A stretch of 64,000 bases of DNA from an uncultured Clostridia bacterium (GCA_944393255.1 CALXZP010000038.1:1-64000); one strand, 5' to 3'. Shown: positions 1 to 7,776, numbered from the stretch's first letter. Numbers and translations are program-made. The notes: generated from the letters alone by a model not told the origin.

Positions 1-13
1 CTGGAACGGACAT

Positions 14-148
14 TTGCGAAGCAAAAGGCACTGAGCGACGAAGTCGCGAGGTGACCGCTTTCGTAGAGCCTGTAATAAACGCAGGTGACACGAAGCAAAA
101 GGCATCGAATGACGAGCGGAGCGAGTCATGAGATGACCGCTGACGCAG
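14..148. repeat. Two tandem structured repeat units
   Basis: Two related units share the block CGAAGCAAAAGGCA (17-30 and 91-104) and the block TGACCGCT (52-59 and 134-141). Between these blocks each unit has a small hairpin: GCGAC/GTCGC (35-39 with 43-47) in the first and ATGAC/GTCAT (109-113 with 125-129) in the second. Two stem positions change together, so the pairing is kept, which suggests a structured DNA or RNA element rather than coding sequence. No gene is visible in 1-231 and the left edge of the window may cut a longer array. Confidence 0.5.
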
Positions 149-231
149 CACCGCTTATCTACAACGCATGGTCAAAAGATTCATCATAAAATGTCAGCAT
201 GTGTGCAGTTTTGAAGGTACAACCTTCATGA

Positions 232-304
232 TCCTCCTTAGCTCAGTCGGTAGAGCATGCGGCTGTTAACCGCAGTGTCGTTGGTTCGAGTCCAACAGGG
301 GGAG
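232..304 (+). tRNA. tRNA-Asn (GTT)
   Basis: Cloverleaf with acceptor stem TCCTCCT/AGGGGGA, discriminator G304, D-arm, anticodon loop with GTT at 265-267 and T-arm with GGTTCGAGTCC. CCA is not encoded; the bases after G304 are TTA. First of three tRNAs in the same direction, separated by 30 and 5 bases. Confidence 0.95.
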
Positions 305-334
305 TTAGGGCATGAAGCCTGAACAAAAGAGATT

Positions 335-409
335 GGCTCCATGGTCAAGCGGTTAAGACACCGCCCTTTCACGGCGGTATCGCGGGTTCGATTCCCGCTG
401 GAGTCACCA
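335..409 (+). tRNA. tRNA-Glu (TTC)
   Basis: Acceptor GGCTCCA (335-341) pairs with TGGAGTC (399-405); discriminator A406 and an encoded CCA (407-409). The anticodon stem CCGCC/GGCGG (361-365, 373-377) closes a loop CTTTCAC with anticodon TTC at 368-370. The T-loop GGTTCGATTCC is canonical. Confidence 0.95.
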
Positions 410-414
410 TATAC

Positions 415-491
415 GGGCCATTAGCTCAGTTGGTTAGAGCATCCGGCTCATAACCGGACGGTCTGGGGTTCGAGTCCCTGATGGCCCACCA
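415..491 (+). tRNA. tRNA with CAT anticodon (Met or lysidine Ile2)
   Basis: Acceptor GGGCCAT/ATGGCCC with encoded ACCA end (488-491). The anticodon stem TCCGG/CCGGA (442-446, 454-458) closes a loop CTCATAA with CAT at 449-451. CAT-bearing tRNAs are elongator Met, initiator Met or Ile2 (lysidine-modified). The A-T closing pair of the acceptor and lack of a GGG/CCC anticodon stem argue against initiator. Elongator Met and Ile2 cannot be separated by eye. Confidence 0.9.
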
Positions 492-493
492 AC

Positions 494-552
494 TGTGCAC
501 TACTATGAATCCGAACCATTATGGATTGGACAAATAGGTAGTGCACTTTTTA
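494..552 (+). terminator. Terminator of the tRNA cluster
   Basis: Stem GTGCACTAC (495-503) with GTAGTGCAC (538-546), with an inner TCC/GGA-rich pairing in the loop, followed by TTTTTATT. It begins three bases after the last tRNA. Confidence 0.75.
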
Positions 553-566
553 TTATCAGATTTTAT

Positions 567-588
567 GCGCCTTTAAGGTGCTTTTTTA
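567..588 (+). terminator. Second short terminator-like hairpin
   Basis: GCGCCTT (567-573) pairs with AAGGTGC (575-581) around a single base, followed by six T. The one-base loop means the innermost pairs must open. It may back up the upstream tRNA terminator. Confidence 0.5.
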
Positions 589-638
589 TATTCTTGCAAA
601 ATTGGATAAAAATTGCCAAAATGAAAAAAATACTGATT

Positions 639-1166
639 TTATTCGTTCGTCGCGAACCGTGTGTGTCTATATTTATTGTGTGAGTAATTATAGTGTTTAA
701 GACAAAATTCAGCCTCGTATTTGTCTGGTGTCTTGTACTTTAATGTTGCATGCGGGCGTTCTTTGTTAAATCTGAACTGGGATTTGTCTCGTTTGTTGCG
801 GAAGATATGATTATAGTATGTGCCTTTAGCGACTTTTAGAGATTCACATAATGTGTTGACATTGTATTCGGAGGATAGTTTTTCAATTTCATGTAGTCTG
901 TCTTGCAGTGGTGAAGTTGCTGTACAATCTGCGGTTTGTAATATGGTAATAATACGGTTTAAGCGTCCAACTTTCCTTTTGAGTCCATTAAATTCACGTA
1001 CATTTATTGCGATGGGTTTATTGAGATTGTCCTTGTACGTTTTAACCCATGAGTAAAACGTACTGCGAGCTATACTGACATCATCGGTTATAGTGTTGAC
1101 TGATTCGCCTGATAAATAGCGATTGATTAACATTTGTTTTTCCTCTTGTGTGAGGTTTGTGTTCAT
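639..1166 (-). pseudogene. IS3-type transposase with the catalytic core deleted
   Basis: A 175-residue product with a good ribosome site (AAGGAGG) before its ATG. Residues 1-55 look like the helix-turn-helix of an IS3-family OrfA (EEKQMLINRYLSGESVNTI, then RSTFYSWVKTYK). Residues about 95-130 match the beginning of OrfB (YNVNTLCESLKVAKGTYYNH). Then, with no DDE integrase core, the sequence jumps to the OrfB C-terminal signature NKERPHATLKYKTPDKYE. About 150-200 residues with the catalytic acids are therefore missing, and OrfA and OrfB regions are in one frame. It should not transpose by itself but could still bind DNA. It is divergent from the nuclease-helicase gene. It could be a relic, or a retained DNA-binding regulator. 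Confidence 0.8.
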
Positions 1167-1190
1167 AATGAAGCCTCCTTGAAAAATTAT

Positions 1191-1236
1191 TGTTTAATAG
1201 TATCAATCTCGAATTAATACTATTGCCTAAAAGTAT
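1191..1236. promoter_or_regulatory. Palindrome and 13-base motifs between divergent genes
   Basis: AATAGTAT (1196-1203) and ATACTATT (1217-1224) form an inverted repeat. Overlapping it are two copies of a motif resembling CGGTTAAWWGTAT: at 1191-1203 and at 1224-1236, each 10 of 13. The same motif recurs downstream of the helicase gene at 4691-4763. The position between the HTH-protein gene and the helicase promoter suits an operator, or a transposon end. Confidence 0.45.
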
Positions 1237-1261
1237 ATACATGTTTTTTGACTTATGTCAA

Positions 1262-1290
1262 TTGATTTTTATGATAAATAATGATATAAT
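1262..1290 (+). promoter_or_regulatory. Promoter of the nuclease-helicase gene
   Basis: TTGATT (1262-1267), a 17-base spacer, TATAAT (1285-1290). Transcription would start near 1297, about 50 bases before the chosen start codon. Confidence 0.7.
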
Positions 1291-1346
1291 AATTAAAAAG
1301 TCATGAATTTATTAGTCCAATTAAACATTTAGAAATGGGTGATAAA

Positions 1347-4300
1347 ATGTCTAAGATAACAAAAGAACAGATGCAGCGACATGTAAAAACACATACAGAG
1401 CGTTCTAATGATGATAACAATGCTGTTAATGCGCTTAAAGCCTTTTTTAAATCTGGAAAAATATATAGCAATTTCTCAAGCGAAGATAAATGGCCTAATA
1501 CAGATGGTTCATTTGAAATAGTACCAAAGCCAGAAATGGCGAGACAACCTAAACAAAATTTTATTGTTCAAATAAAAGGAACAAAAACAGCCAATATTAC
1601 GAAAGATGGAGTTGTCAAATATTACTTACAAAATCTTGCATTTCCGGCATATATAGCAAGTGAAATTACGTTAGATCCAGGAATCTTGTTTGTTGTACTA
1701 AACCCAGGCATGAGAAATCAAGAGAGGATTTTTTGGAAGTATATGTCGTCTAATTTTATTGCTTCTATTGATTTTGACAAGGGTTCTAAGACTATTGATT
1801 TCACTTGTGATGATGAAATTGAAAATACAAATGAATCAGAAGATGAATTTGTAAAAAAACTTGAATATATCTCTGCTACTCACTCATATGTAAAACAACT
1901 TGAGTCGAATGAGTACACAAAAGAGGATGTTGTTAAAATAATAAATACACGCTGTGAGAATATATCAGAAATAATTAAAACAGGAATCGACTTTAGCTAT
2001 AAAAGAGATAAAATTTCTCGTAAAATTTTAACCGAATTAGAGGATTTATGTAAGGCTACATTATTAGCAAATGGATTACAATATTATAGTTTAATGAATC
2101 TTCGCATTGCGTGGGAACTAGCTGTGCTGAATATAGATACAAAATTTTTGTCTGTTTTTTTGCAGGGGTTGCGATATATAGGTTTGAAAGTGCCAGAAGA
2201 TGGACAATATGAAAGGTTGATGTTGAAATATTATAATTTTTTATGGAGAATAAGAGAATACTTAGATAATAAATTTCATTTAAAAGTACTGGAAAATTTA
2301 GAAGATTTTCCCTTGGAGAATAATGAAGAAGATAGAGAATATAATCAACTTTTGGCTGTGGCGATTGAGACTGTTGCCAATACATCTAATACAATACGCC
2401 CAAACAGATATTACATTCAAAAGAAAACTGCATTTTATGTTGGGAAGCAAAGATACTTTGAAGTTACTTTGCAGTTGGCGGATAAGTATGCCACAAAATA
2501 CAATAGATTGACCGTATACACTAAACTTGATATGTCTTCAGATTATTCTATAAAAGTGGGAAGCGCAAAAGCTAAAATCGACTTATGGGATAAACCAACG
2601 GAAATTAGAGTTATTACAGATTGGAAAGTGTCAATAGAGCCAGCTGCGTTGAACAAAATATCAAAAATCTTAATGTTTAATATAAAGCTATCATCTAATT
2701 ATAATGAGTATCATGATTTAATGAATTTTTTAACAACAACTGGTATGAATATACTTGATTTTATTGACTTAAGCGAGGAAAGATTTAATAAATATTTAGA
2801 TTATATTTACAAAAATGTAAATACGCGTTATTTTGGAGATGTTCTTATAGCATTACATGATAAATTTGGTAAAAAATACACTATTTTTGGAGGGCGTACG
2901 ATTCGATATGCATTGATTAAATTACAAGAAGATTTGATAGAAGATTTGATACCATATAATAATGCAGATGCTTTAAATATTGATGATGCATATTTGTCAA
3001 AAAAGTGTTACGCATTTGAAAAAAATCCTATACTATATAATCTTCCAAATAGAAAAACAAATGGGAAGACTATTTCTACAGATGTGTTGAGGGCAATAGG
3101 AGGCAGCAATATAGGTAGATATTTACCATATGTTAGAATGAAGTATTTAATTAATGCTACTGGTGAATTGTATCAACTAAAGAACGATATAGAGTATCTT
3201 GAAGATGAACAAACAGTGGCAGCCTATAATGATAAATTAACTCCATGGGATAGACAACAAGGACGTCAATTAATTGAGAAGGATGGCTTTGTATATTTAG
3301 ACGAATATGTGGAAAACACACTCTCCATTTTGCGAGAACTTGCAAAATTTTCTAGAGAGGGGAACGCTGGTCAAGAACAGCTGAATAAAATATTTGTTGA
3401 AAAGCTTAACACAATTTTGATTGATGAAACAAAGATAATGGTATTAAAAAACATTTTTGTTAATTCTAAAATTATGATGATTTATGGAGCTGCAGGCACA
3501 GGAAAAACTACTTTGATGAATAATATCTCAGACTTAATGAATGGCAGAAGGAAATTATTTTTAGCTAAAACACATACGGCTTTAGAAAATTTGAAAAGAA
3601 GAATAGAAGCACCTGGCTCTGATAGTGAGTTTATGAGCGTTGATAAATTTATAAAGTCAAGAGTGTCAAATAATTATGATGTGATTTTTGTAGATGAGTG
3701 CAGTACAATTGACAATAGAACGATGCTTCTTTTATTGAAAAATCTTAGCGGGGAATCACTTTTGATATGTGCTGGTGATATATATCAGATAGAATCAATA
3801 GACTTTGGGAATTGGTTTTTTTATGCAAAAGAGATTCTGCCTACAAAATCAGTAGTTGAGCTTGATAGTGTGTGGAGAACAGAAGACGAAAAAATTAAGA
3901 ATCTTTGGGATGAGGTAAGATTTTTGCGCCCTATTATTACAGAAAGATTAGCTATAGATGGCCCTTTTTCAGAAAATATTAGTGGAAAAATACTTGAAAG
4001 AGATGATGAAGACGAGGTTGTTTTGTGCTTAAATTATGATGGGAAATTCGGATTAAATAGCATTAATAATTATTTCCAAAATGCAAATCCATCCAGTGAA
4101 ACATTTGAATGGTATGATTGGAAATATAAAGTAGGGGATCCGATTTTATTTAATGAGAATAAAAGATTCCCGATGCTATATAATAATTTAAAAGGCACGA
4201 TTATAGATATACAAGAAGAGGAAACAAATATTACCTTCACAATTGATATATCGACAGTTTTAACGGCAGTCGACTTTCGTAATTCAGAAGTGGAATGGAT

Positions 4301-4673
4301 TTCGAATACTGATAAATTAACACGTATTCAATTTACTATATACGCAAAGGATGATAGCAAAATAGAAAGAGAATATGAAGAATCAAGGATGAGATCTATT
4401 GTACCTTTTCAATTAGCATATGCTGTATCAATCCATAAGGCGCAAGGTTTAGAATATAATTCGATAAAGATTGTAATTCCAAATAATAATTCTGAAAAAA
4501 TATCTCATGGTATTTTTTATACAGCCATAACTCGAACAAAGAAAAAGTTAAAAATATTTTGGAGCGCGGATACTATGCAAAAAGTCATTAGCGGATTTTG
4601 TACCGAAAAGGAAAAATCAATAAGCCTTGATATAATCAAGGAAGAGCTAAAAAATATGGAGAGTAAGGAATAA
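1347..4673 (+). CDS. Nuclease-like domain plus SF1 helicase, putative defence protein
   Basis: A 1108-residue protein. The N-terminal ~180 residues resemble DUF4365-type restriction-endonuclease-fold domains: D53 in WPNTDGSFEIV and Q75-x-K77 in NFIVQIKGT fit a PD-(D/E)xK active site. A middle ~500 residues is not recognised. The C-terminal ~400 residues carry superfamily 1 helicase motifs: Walker A GAAGTGKTT (K720), Walker B VIFVDECST (D783, E784), GDIYQ, an arginine in SVWRTED, YAVSIHKAQGLEYNS, and YTAITRTKK (R1063). Family knowledge: nuclease-helicase fusions of this shape act in anti-phage immunity (Nhi is one example); a function here is inferred. An in-frame ATG at 1335 is the alternative start; 1347 has GGTGA in front. 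The gene is far more AT-rich than its surroundings, which suggests transfer. No methylase or partner gene is adjacent. Confidence 0.75.
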   Translation: MSKITKEQMQRHVKTHTERSNDDNNAVNALKAFFKSGKIYSNFSSEDKWPNTDGSFEIVPKPEMARQPKQNFIVQIKGTKTANITKDGVVKYYLQNLAFPAYIASEITLDPGILFVVLNPGMRNQERIFWKYMSSNFIASIDFDKGSKTIDFTCDDEIENTNESEDEFVKKLEYISATHSYVKQLESNEYTKEDVVKIINTRCENISEIIKTGIDFSYKRDKISRKILTELEDLCKATLLANGLQYYSLMNLRIAWELAVLNIDTKFLSVFLQGLRYIGLKVPEDGQYERLMLKYYNFLWRIREYLDNKFHLKVLENLEDFPLENNEEDREYNQLLAVAIETVANTSNTIRPNRYYIQKKTAFYVGKQRYFEVTLQLADKYATKYNRLTVYTKLDMSSDYSIKVGSAKAKIDLWDKPTEIRVITDWKVSIEPAALNKISKILMFNIKLSSNYNEYHDLMNFLTTTGMNILDFIDLSEERFNKYLDYIYKNVNTRYFGDVLIALHDKFGKKYTIFGGRTIRYALIKLQEDLIEDLIPYNNADALNIDDAYLSKKCYAFEKNPILYNLPNRKTNGKTISTDVLRAIGGSNIGRYLPYVRMKYLINATGELYQLKNDIEYLEDEQTVAAYNDKLTPWDRQQGRQLIEKDGFVYLDEYVENTLSILRELAKFSREGNAGQEQLNKIFVEKLNTILIDETKIMVLKNIFVNSKIMMIYGAAGTGKTTLMNNISDLMNGRRKLFLAKTHTALENLKRRIEAPGSDSEFMSVDKFIKSRVSNNYDVIFVDECSTIDNRTMLLLLKNLSGESLLICAGDIYQIESIDFGNWFFYAKEILPTKSVVELDSVWRTEDEKIKNLWDEVRFLRPIITERLAIDGPFSENISGKILERDDEDEVVLCLNYDGKFGLNSINNYFQNANPSSETFEWYDWKYKVGDPILFNENKRFPMLYNNLKGTIIDIQEEETNITFTIDISTVLTAVDFRNSEVEWISNTDKLTRIQFTIYAKDDSKIEREYEESRMRSIVPFQLAYAVSIHKAQGLEYNSIKIVIPNNNSEKISHGIFYTAITRTKKKLKIFWSADTMQKVISGFCTEKEKSISLDIIKEELKNMESKE

Positions 4674-4690
4674 ACCGAAAAACAAATTAT

Positions 4691-4763
4691 CGGTTAATTG
4701 TATGAGTAATCGGTTAAAAGTATAAGCTATAGGCTAGAGGTACAACAAAACGGTTAATTGTAT
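4691..4763 (+). repeat. Four tandem 20-base repeats after the helicase gene
   Basis: CGGTTAATTGTAT (4691-4703), CGGTTAAAAGTAT (4711-4723), a degenerate AGGCTAGAGGTAC (4731-4743) and CGGTTAATTGTAT (4751-4763) recur at exactly 20-base steps. The last copy continues as CAATCT, as does the copy at 1191. Such iterated sites are typical of transposase-binding ends or of a DNA-binding regulator. There are too few, too short and contiguous units for a CRISPR array. Confidence 0.65.
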
Positions 4764-4795
4764 CAATCTTGTAGTGCAAACGCAACTATACACTG

Positions 4796-4845
4796 CCTAA
4801 GATATCCGATTTATTTTATCTCGGATACCTTAGGTATTTTTTTAT
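4796..4845 (+). terminator. Terminator after the helicase insert
   Basis: CCTAAG..ATCCGA (4796-4801, 4804-4809) pairs with TCGGAT..CTTAGG (4821-4826, 4829-4834), followed by a run of seven T from 4836. Confidence 0.8.
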
Positions 4846-4905
4846 TCTAATTACCTATGTTTTCTCATATGTGTTTCAGATTTTTATAAATTTACTAAAG
4901 ACTGC

Positions 4906-4934
4906 TTGAATTCTTTGCTTGTTTATGTTATAAT
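4906..4934 (+). promoter_or_regulatory. Promoter reading into the structured repeats
   Basis: TTGAAT (4906-4911), 17 bases, TATAAT (4929-4934). The -10 element is itself the first part of the repeat unit, so a transcript from here would begin inside the unit and continue toward the VOC gene at 5219. Confidence 0.55.
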
Positions 4935-5150
4935 AAACACAGTAGCAGAAGCAAAGCCGTTTTTCGGCTTTGCCTCGGGATGTGTTTATTGTAACGGAGT
5001 GAAGCAATGCTAAACACATTGCACTAATGTTATAATAAATACAGTTAATGAAGAAAAGCAGCGTTGCTGCTGTTTCTTCGGCATGTATTTATTGTAACGG
5101 AGTGAAGCAATGCTATACGCATTGCACTTATGTTATAAATAAATACAAGG
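4925..5150 (+). repeat. Tandem structured repeat, two units of about 102 bases
   Basis: Each unit starts TTATAATAAAYACA and has an outer stem (AATAAACACA 4932-4941 with TGTGTTTATT 4981-4990; AATAAATACA 5034-5043 with TGTATTTATT 5084-5093), an inner hairpin (GCAAAGCCG/CGGCTTTGC in unit 1; a different AAGAAA..GCAGC/GCTGC.. stem in unit 2), a constant block GGAGTGAAGCAATGC and a final GCAATG/CATTGC hairpin. The outer stem shows a C-G to T-A double change. A third copy lies at 39056-39165. The 545 bases between the helicase gene and the VOC gene hold this, the 20-base repeats and a terminator; no gene is supported. Confidence 0.75.
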
Positions 5151-5218
5151 AAAGACAGGAGAGGAAACAAAAATCAGCGGCTTTATATGCATGTTATTTA
5201 ACAAAAGGAGGAGAGAAT

Positions 5219-5611
5219 ATGGCTGTAAGCGGAATAGAACATATAGCGATCAGCTCGTACGATACGGCGGCGCTTAAGGATTGGTATATGGACATGTACG
5301 GCGGCAGAGTCGTGTATGATAACGGAAAGGGTACATATTTTGTGCAGTTCCCTGACGGAAGCATGATCGAATTTGTTAAGGCTGCCGAGGATAAACCGGC
5401 GGACACACAGAAAACTGCCGGAATAAGACATCTCGCATTCTCGGTAAGTCCCAAGGCTTTTGATGAGATAGTTGCAAAGCTTAAGGCGGATGACAGAGTT
5501 GAAGAGATCCAGGACGTATCGGAGAATGCTGCGGGGATAAAGACATATTGGTACAGAGATGTAGAGGGTAATTATTCGCATCTTATTTATCGGCCGGAGC
5601 CGCTTGCTTAA
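5219..5611 (+). CDS. VOC (glyoxalase/bleomycin-resistance fold) protein
   Basis: A 130-residue single-module vicinal-oxygen-chelate protein. It opens with MAVSGIEHIAISSYDTAALKD (the metal-ligand His of the family is in HIAI), with GTYFVQFPDGSMIEF and IRHLAFSV as later strands and ending in a DVEGNYSHLIYRPE strand with a further His. Family members are metal-dependent lyases, isomerases or dioxygenases; the substrate cannot be read. The ATG at 5219 is preferred because AAAGGAGGAG precedes it; a longer in-frame opening would run through the repeat. It is followed by a sugar-acid dehydrogenase 48 bases later, so a sugar-metabolite role is possible. Confidence 0.85.
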   Translation: MAVSGIEHIAISSYDTAALKDWYMDMYGGRVVYDNGKGTYFVQFPDGSMIEFVKAAEDKPADTQKTAGIRHLAFSVSPKAFDEIVAKLKADDRVEEIQDVSENAAGIKTYWYRDVEGNYSHLIYRPEPLA

Positions 5612-5659
5612 GTTAATATTTTATATTAAAATATACACATTTTTAAGGAGGAGAATCCA

Positions 5660-6460
5660 ATGAGTGATTTTTTGAATTTCAGCCTTGAAGGTAAGATAGC
5701 GCTCGTAACAGGCGCGTCATACGGGATCGGCTACGCAATCGCGTCTGCATATGCTAAGTGCGGAGCAAAGATCGTGTTCAACGACATTAATCAGGAGCTT
5801 GTTGACAAGGGTGTTGCTTCATACAAGGCTGACGGCATAGATGCAAAGGGCTATGTTTGCGACGTTACAAATGAACAGGCTGTTCAGGACATGGTAAAGG
5901 ATATAGAGGAGAATGTAGGCGTTATAGATATCCTTGTTAATAACGCGGGCATTATCAGAAGAATTCCTATGTGCGAAATGACAGCCGAGCAGTTCCGTCA
6001 GGTCATTGACGTAGACCTTAACGCTCCGTTTATCGTATCAAAGGCTGTTATTCCGTCAATGATCAAGAAGGGTCATGGTAAGATCATAAACATCTGTTCG
6101 ATGATGTCAGAGCTTGGCCGTGAAACCGTTTCGGCTTATGCCGCAGCTAAGGGCGGTCTTAAAATGCTCACGAGAAATATCTGCTCGGAGTACGGCGCTT
6201 ATAATATCCAGTGCAACGGTATCGGACCCGGATATATCGCTACTCCGCAGACTGCTCCGCTCCGCGAAAAGCAGGCTGACGGTTCAAGACATCCGTTTGA
6301 CCAGTTCATATGCGGAAGAACTCCGGCTGGCAGATGGCTGCAGGCTGAAGAGCTTACAGGCCCGGCAGTATTCCTTGCATCGGATGCTTCAAACGCAGTT
6401 AACGGACATGTTCTTTATGTTGACGGCGGCATTCTTGCTTATATCGGAAAGCAGCCGTGA
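5660..6460 (+). CDS. Gluconate 5-dehydrogenase-like SDR
   Basis: A 266-residue classical short-chain dehydrogenase. It has the nucleotide motif TGASYGIG (17-24), NNAG (94-97) and the catalytic set S147, Y160, K164 (SAYAAAKGG). The C-terminal part, with the conserved PGYIATPQTAPLRE stretch and the end GHVLYVDGGILAYIG, is characteristic of the gluconate 5-dehydrogenase / 2-deoxy-gluconate (KduD-type) branch, which interconverts keto-sugar acids with NAD(P)H in the cytoplasm. AAGGAGGAG lies before the ATG. It probably shares a transcript with the VOC gene upstream. Confidence 0.85.
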   Translation: MSDFLNFSLEGKIALVTGASYGIGYAIASAYAKCGAKIVFNDINQELVDKGVASYKADGIDAKGYVCDVTNEQAVQDMVKDIEENVGVIDILVNNAGIIRRIPMCEMTAEQFRQVIDVDLNAPFIVSKAVIPSMIKKGHGKIINICSMMSELGRETVSAYAAAKGGLKMLTRNICSEYGAYNIQCNGIGPGYIATPQTAPLREKQADGSRHPFDQFICGRTPAGRWLQAEELTGPAVFLASDASNAVNGHVLYVDGGILAYIGKQP

Positions 6461-6485
6461 TCGTACTTATAAATGGCCATCAACA

Positions 6486-6514
6486 AACGCGCGGTATTTT
6501 ACCGCGCGTTTTGT
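6486..6514 (+). terminator. Terminator after the SDR gene
   Basis: AACGCGCGGTA (6486-6496) pairs with TACCGCGCGTT (6500-6510), with TTTTG at the end. Confidence 0.75.
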
Positions 6515-6538
6515 CATAAAAGCGGGGGTGAACATGGT

Positions 6539-7741
6539 ATGATAAAAAGAAAATTGGCGCTTGCTTTGGTGCTTGCCGCAGCTGCGGCTGCACCGGTCTC
6601 GGCCGCAGAGGATATAGCGGTATTTGTGGACGGTGCGAGAGTAGAGTTTGACGTTGAGCCGGTCATAATAAATGACAGAACTATGGTACCCATGCGCAGG
6701 ATATTCGAGGCGCTGGGAGCCGAAGTGTCATGGGATGAGGATACGCATACGGCCGTAAGCGCGTTCGGCGGCATAAATATAAGCATAAGCGCCGGCGATC
6801 CTGTAATGTACAGAAACGGCGGGGCGATAGCTCTGGATTCACCGGCGGTGATCATAGACGGACGGACGCTCGTTCCTGTACGGGCTTTGTCGGAGGCTTT
6901 CGGCTGTGAAGTCAACTGGAACAGCTCGGCAAGGACTGTTTTTATCGTTTCCGAAGAGAATACCGGTCAATTCATACCGGAGCTCGTTCCCGAATACAGC
7001 GGCAGCGCATATACGGTGATGAATGATAATATACCGTATTTTAACAGTGATGAGATAACGCAGATATCATTTGAAAGCTATAGCGAGCTTGACAGCTTGG
7101 GCCGCTGCGGCACAGCCTTTGCAAGTCTTTCTTCCGATACGATGCCGTCGGAGAAACGGGGAGAGATAGGAATGATCAAGCCTTCGGGGTGGGTCACTGC
7201 CAAATATGATTTTGTGGACGGAAAGTATCTGTACAATAGATGTCATCTGATAGGCTACCAGCTATCGGCTGAAAATGCCAATGAAAGAAATCTGATAACG
7301 GGAACACGGTATATGAACGTGGAAGGGATGCTTCCTTTCGAAAATATGACGGCGGAATATATAGAGGAAACGGGAGGACATGTTATGTATCGGGTAACGC
7401 CGGACTTTCGCGGAAGCGAGCTTGTTGCCCGCGGAGTGCTGATGGAGGCCTTGTCAGCGGAGGACGGAGGCGAAGGACTGTGCTTTAATGTTTACTGCTA
7501 TAACGTTCAGCCGGGGGTTGCGATCAATTATATTGACGGCAGCAGCGAGGCAGTGACGGACGTAAACACGGATACCGTGATCGAAGCGGTATACGTGCTT
7601 AACACGAGATCAAAGAAATTTCATTACCCGGATTGTCCCGGGATATCAAATATGAGCGATAAGAACAGGCAGGAATACAGCGGAAGCAGAGCCGCTTTGA
7701 TTGCTCAGGGCTATTCCCCGTGCGGGATATGCGATCCCTGA
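6539..7741 (+). CDS. Secreted NucA/EndA-like nuclease with stalk domain
   Basis: A 400-residue protein. Residues 1-22 are an Ala-rich signal peptide ending VSAAED. About 25-135 is a copper-amine-oxidase-N type stalk domain with two repeats (VDGARVEF..VIINDRTMVPMR and ..PAVIIDGRTLVPVRAL), known from Clostridial surface proteins. About 150-335 is a DNA/RNA non-specific nuclease of the DNA-entry type: YNRCHLIGYQ with probable catalytic His236, then NANERNLITGTRYMN. The last ~45 residues (NTRSKKFHYPDCPGI..SPCGICDP) form a small Cys/His module. The start at 6539 follows GGGGGTG. Likely jobs are extracellular nucleic-acid breakdown or DNA uptake; no competence genes are adjacent. Confidence 0.85.
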   Translation: MIKRKLALALVLAAAAAAPVSAAEDIAVFVDGARVEFDVEPVIINDRTMVPMRRIFEALGAEVSWDEDTHTAVSAFGGINISISAGDPVMYRNGGAIALDSPAVIIDGRTLVPVRALSEAFGCEVNWNSSARTVFIVSEENTGQFIPELVPEYSGSAYTVMNDNIPYFNSDEITQISFESYSELDSLGRCGTAFASLSSDTMPSEKRGEIGMIKPSGWVTAKYDFVDGKYLYNRCHLIGYQLSAENANERNLITGTRYMNVEGMLPFENMTAEYIEETGGHVMYRVTPDFRGSELVARGVLMEALSAEDGGEGLCFNVYCYNVQPGVAINYIDGSSEAVTDVNTDTVIEAVYVLNTRSKKFHYPDCPGISNMSDKNRQEYSGSRAALIAQGYSPCGICDP

Positions 7742-7776
7742 ACATAATATCCTGAGCCGGACGGGAGATCAAAAAA

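Noticed and set aside
639-1166. Intact IS3-family insertion sequence
   Set aside because: The DDE catalytic core is absent and no matching terminal inverted repeats with target duplication were found.
1347-4673. Conjugative relaxase/helicase (TraA type)
   Set aside because: No HUH or tyrosine relaxase motif at the N-terminus and no transfer genes nearby.
4691-4763. CRISPR array
   Set aside because: The units are 20 bases, contiguous and degenerate, without spacers; no cas gene is present.
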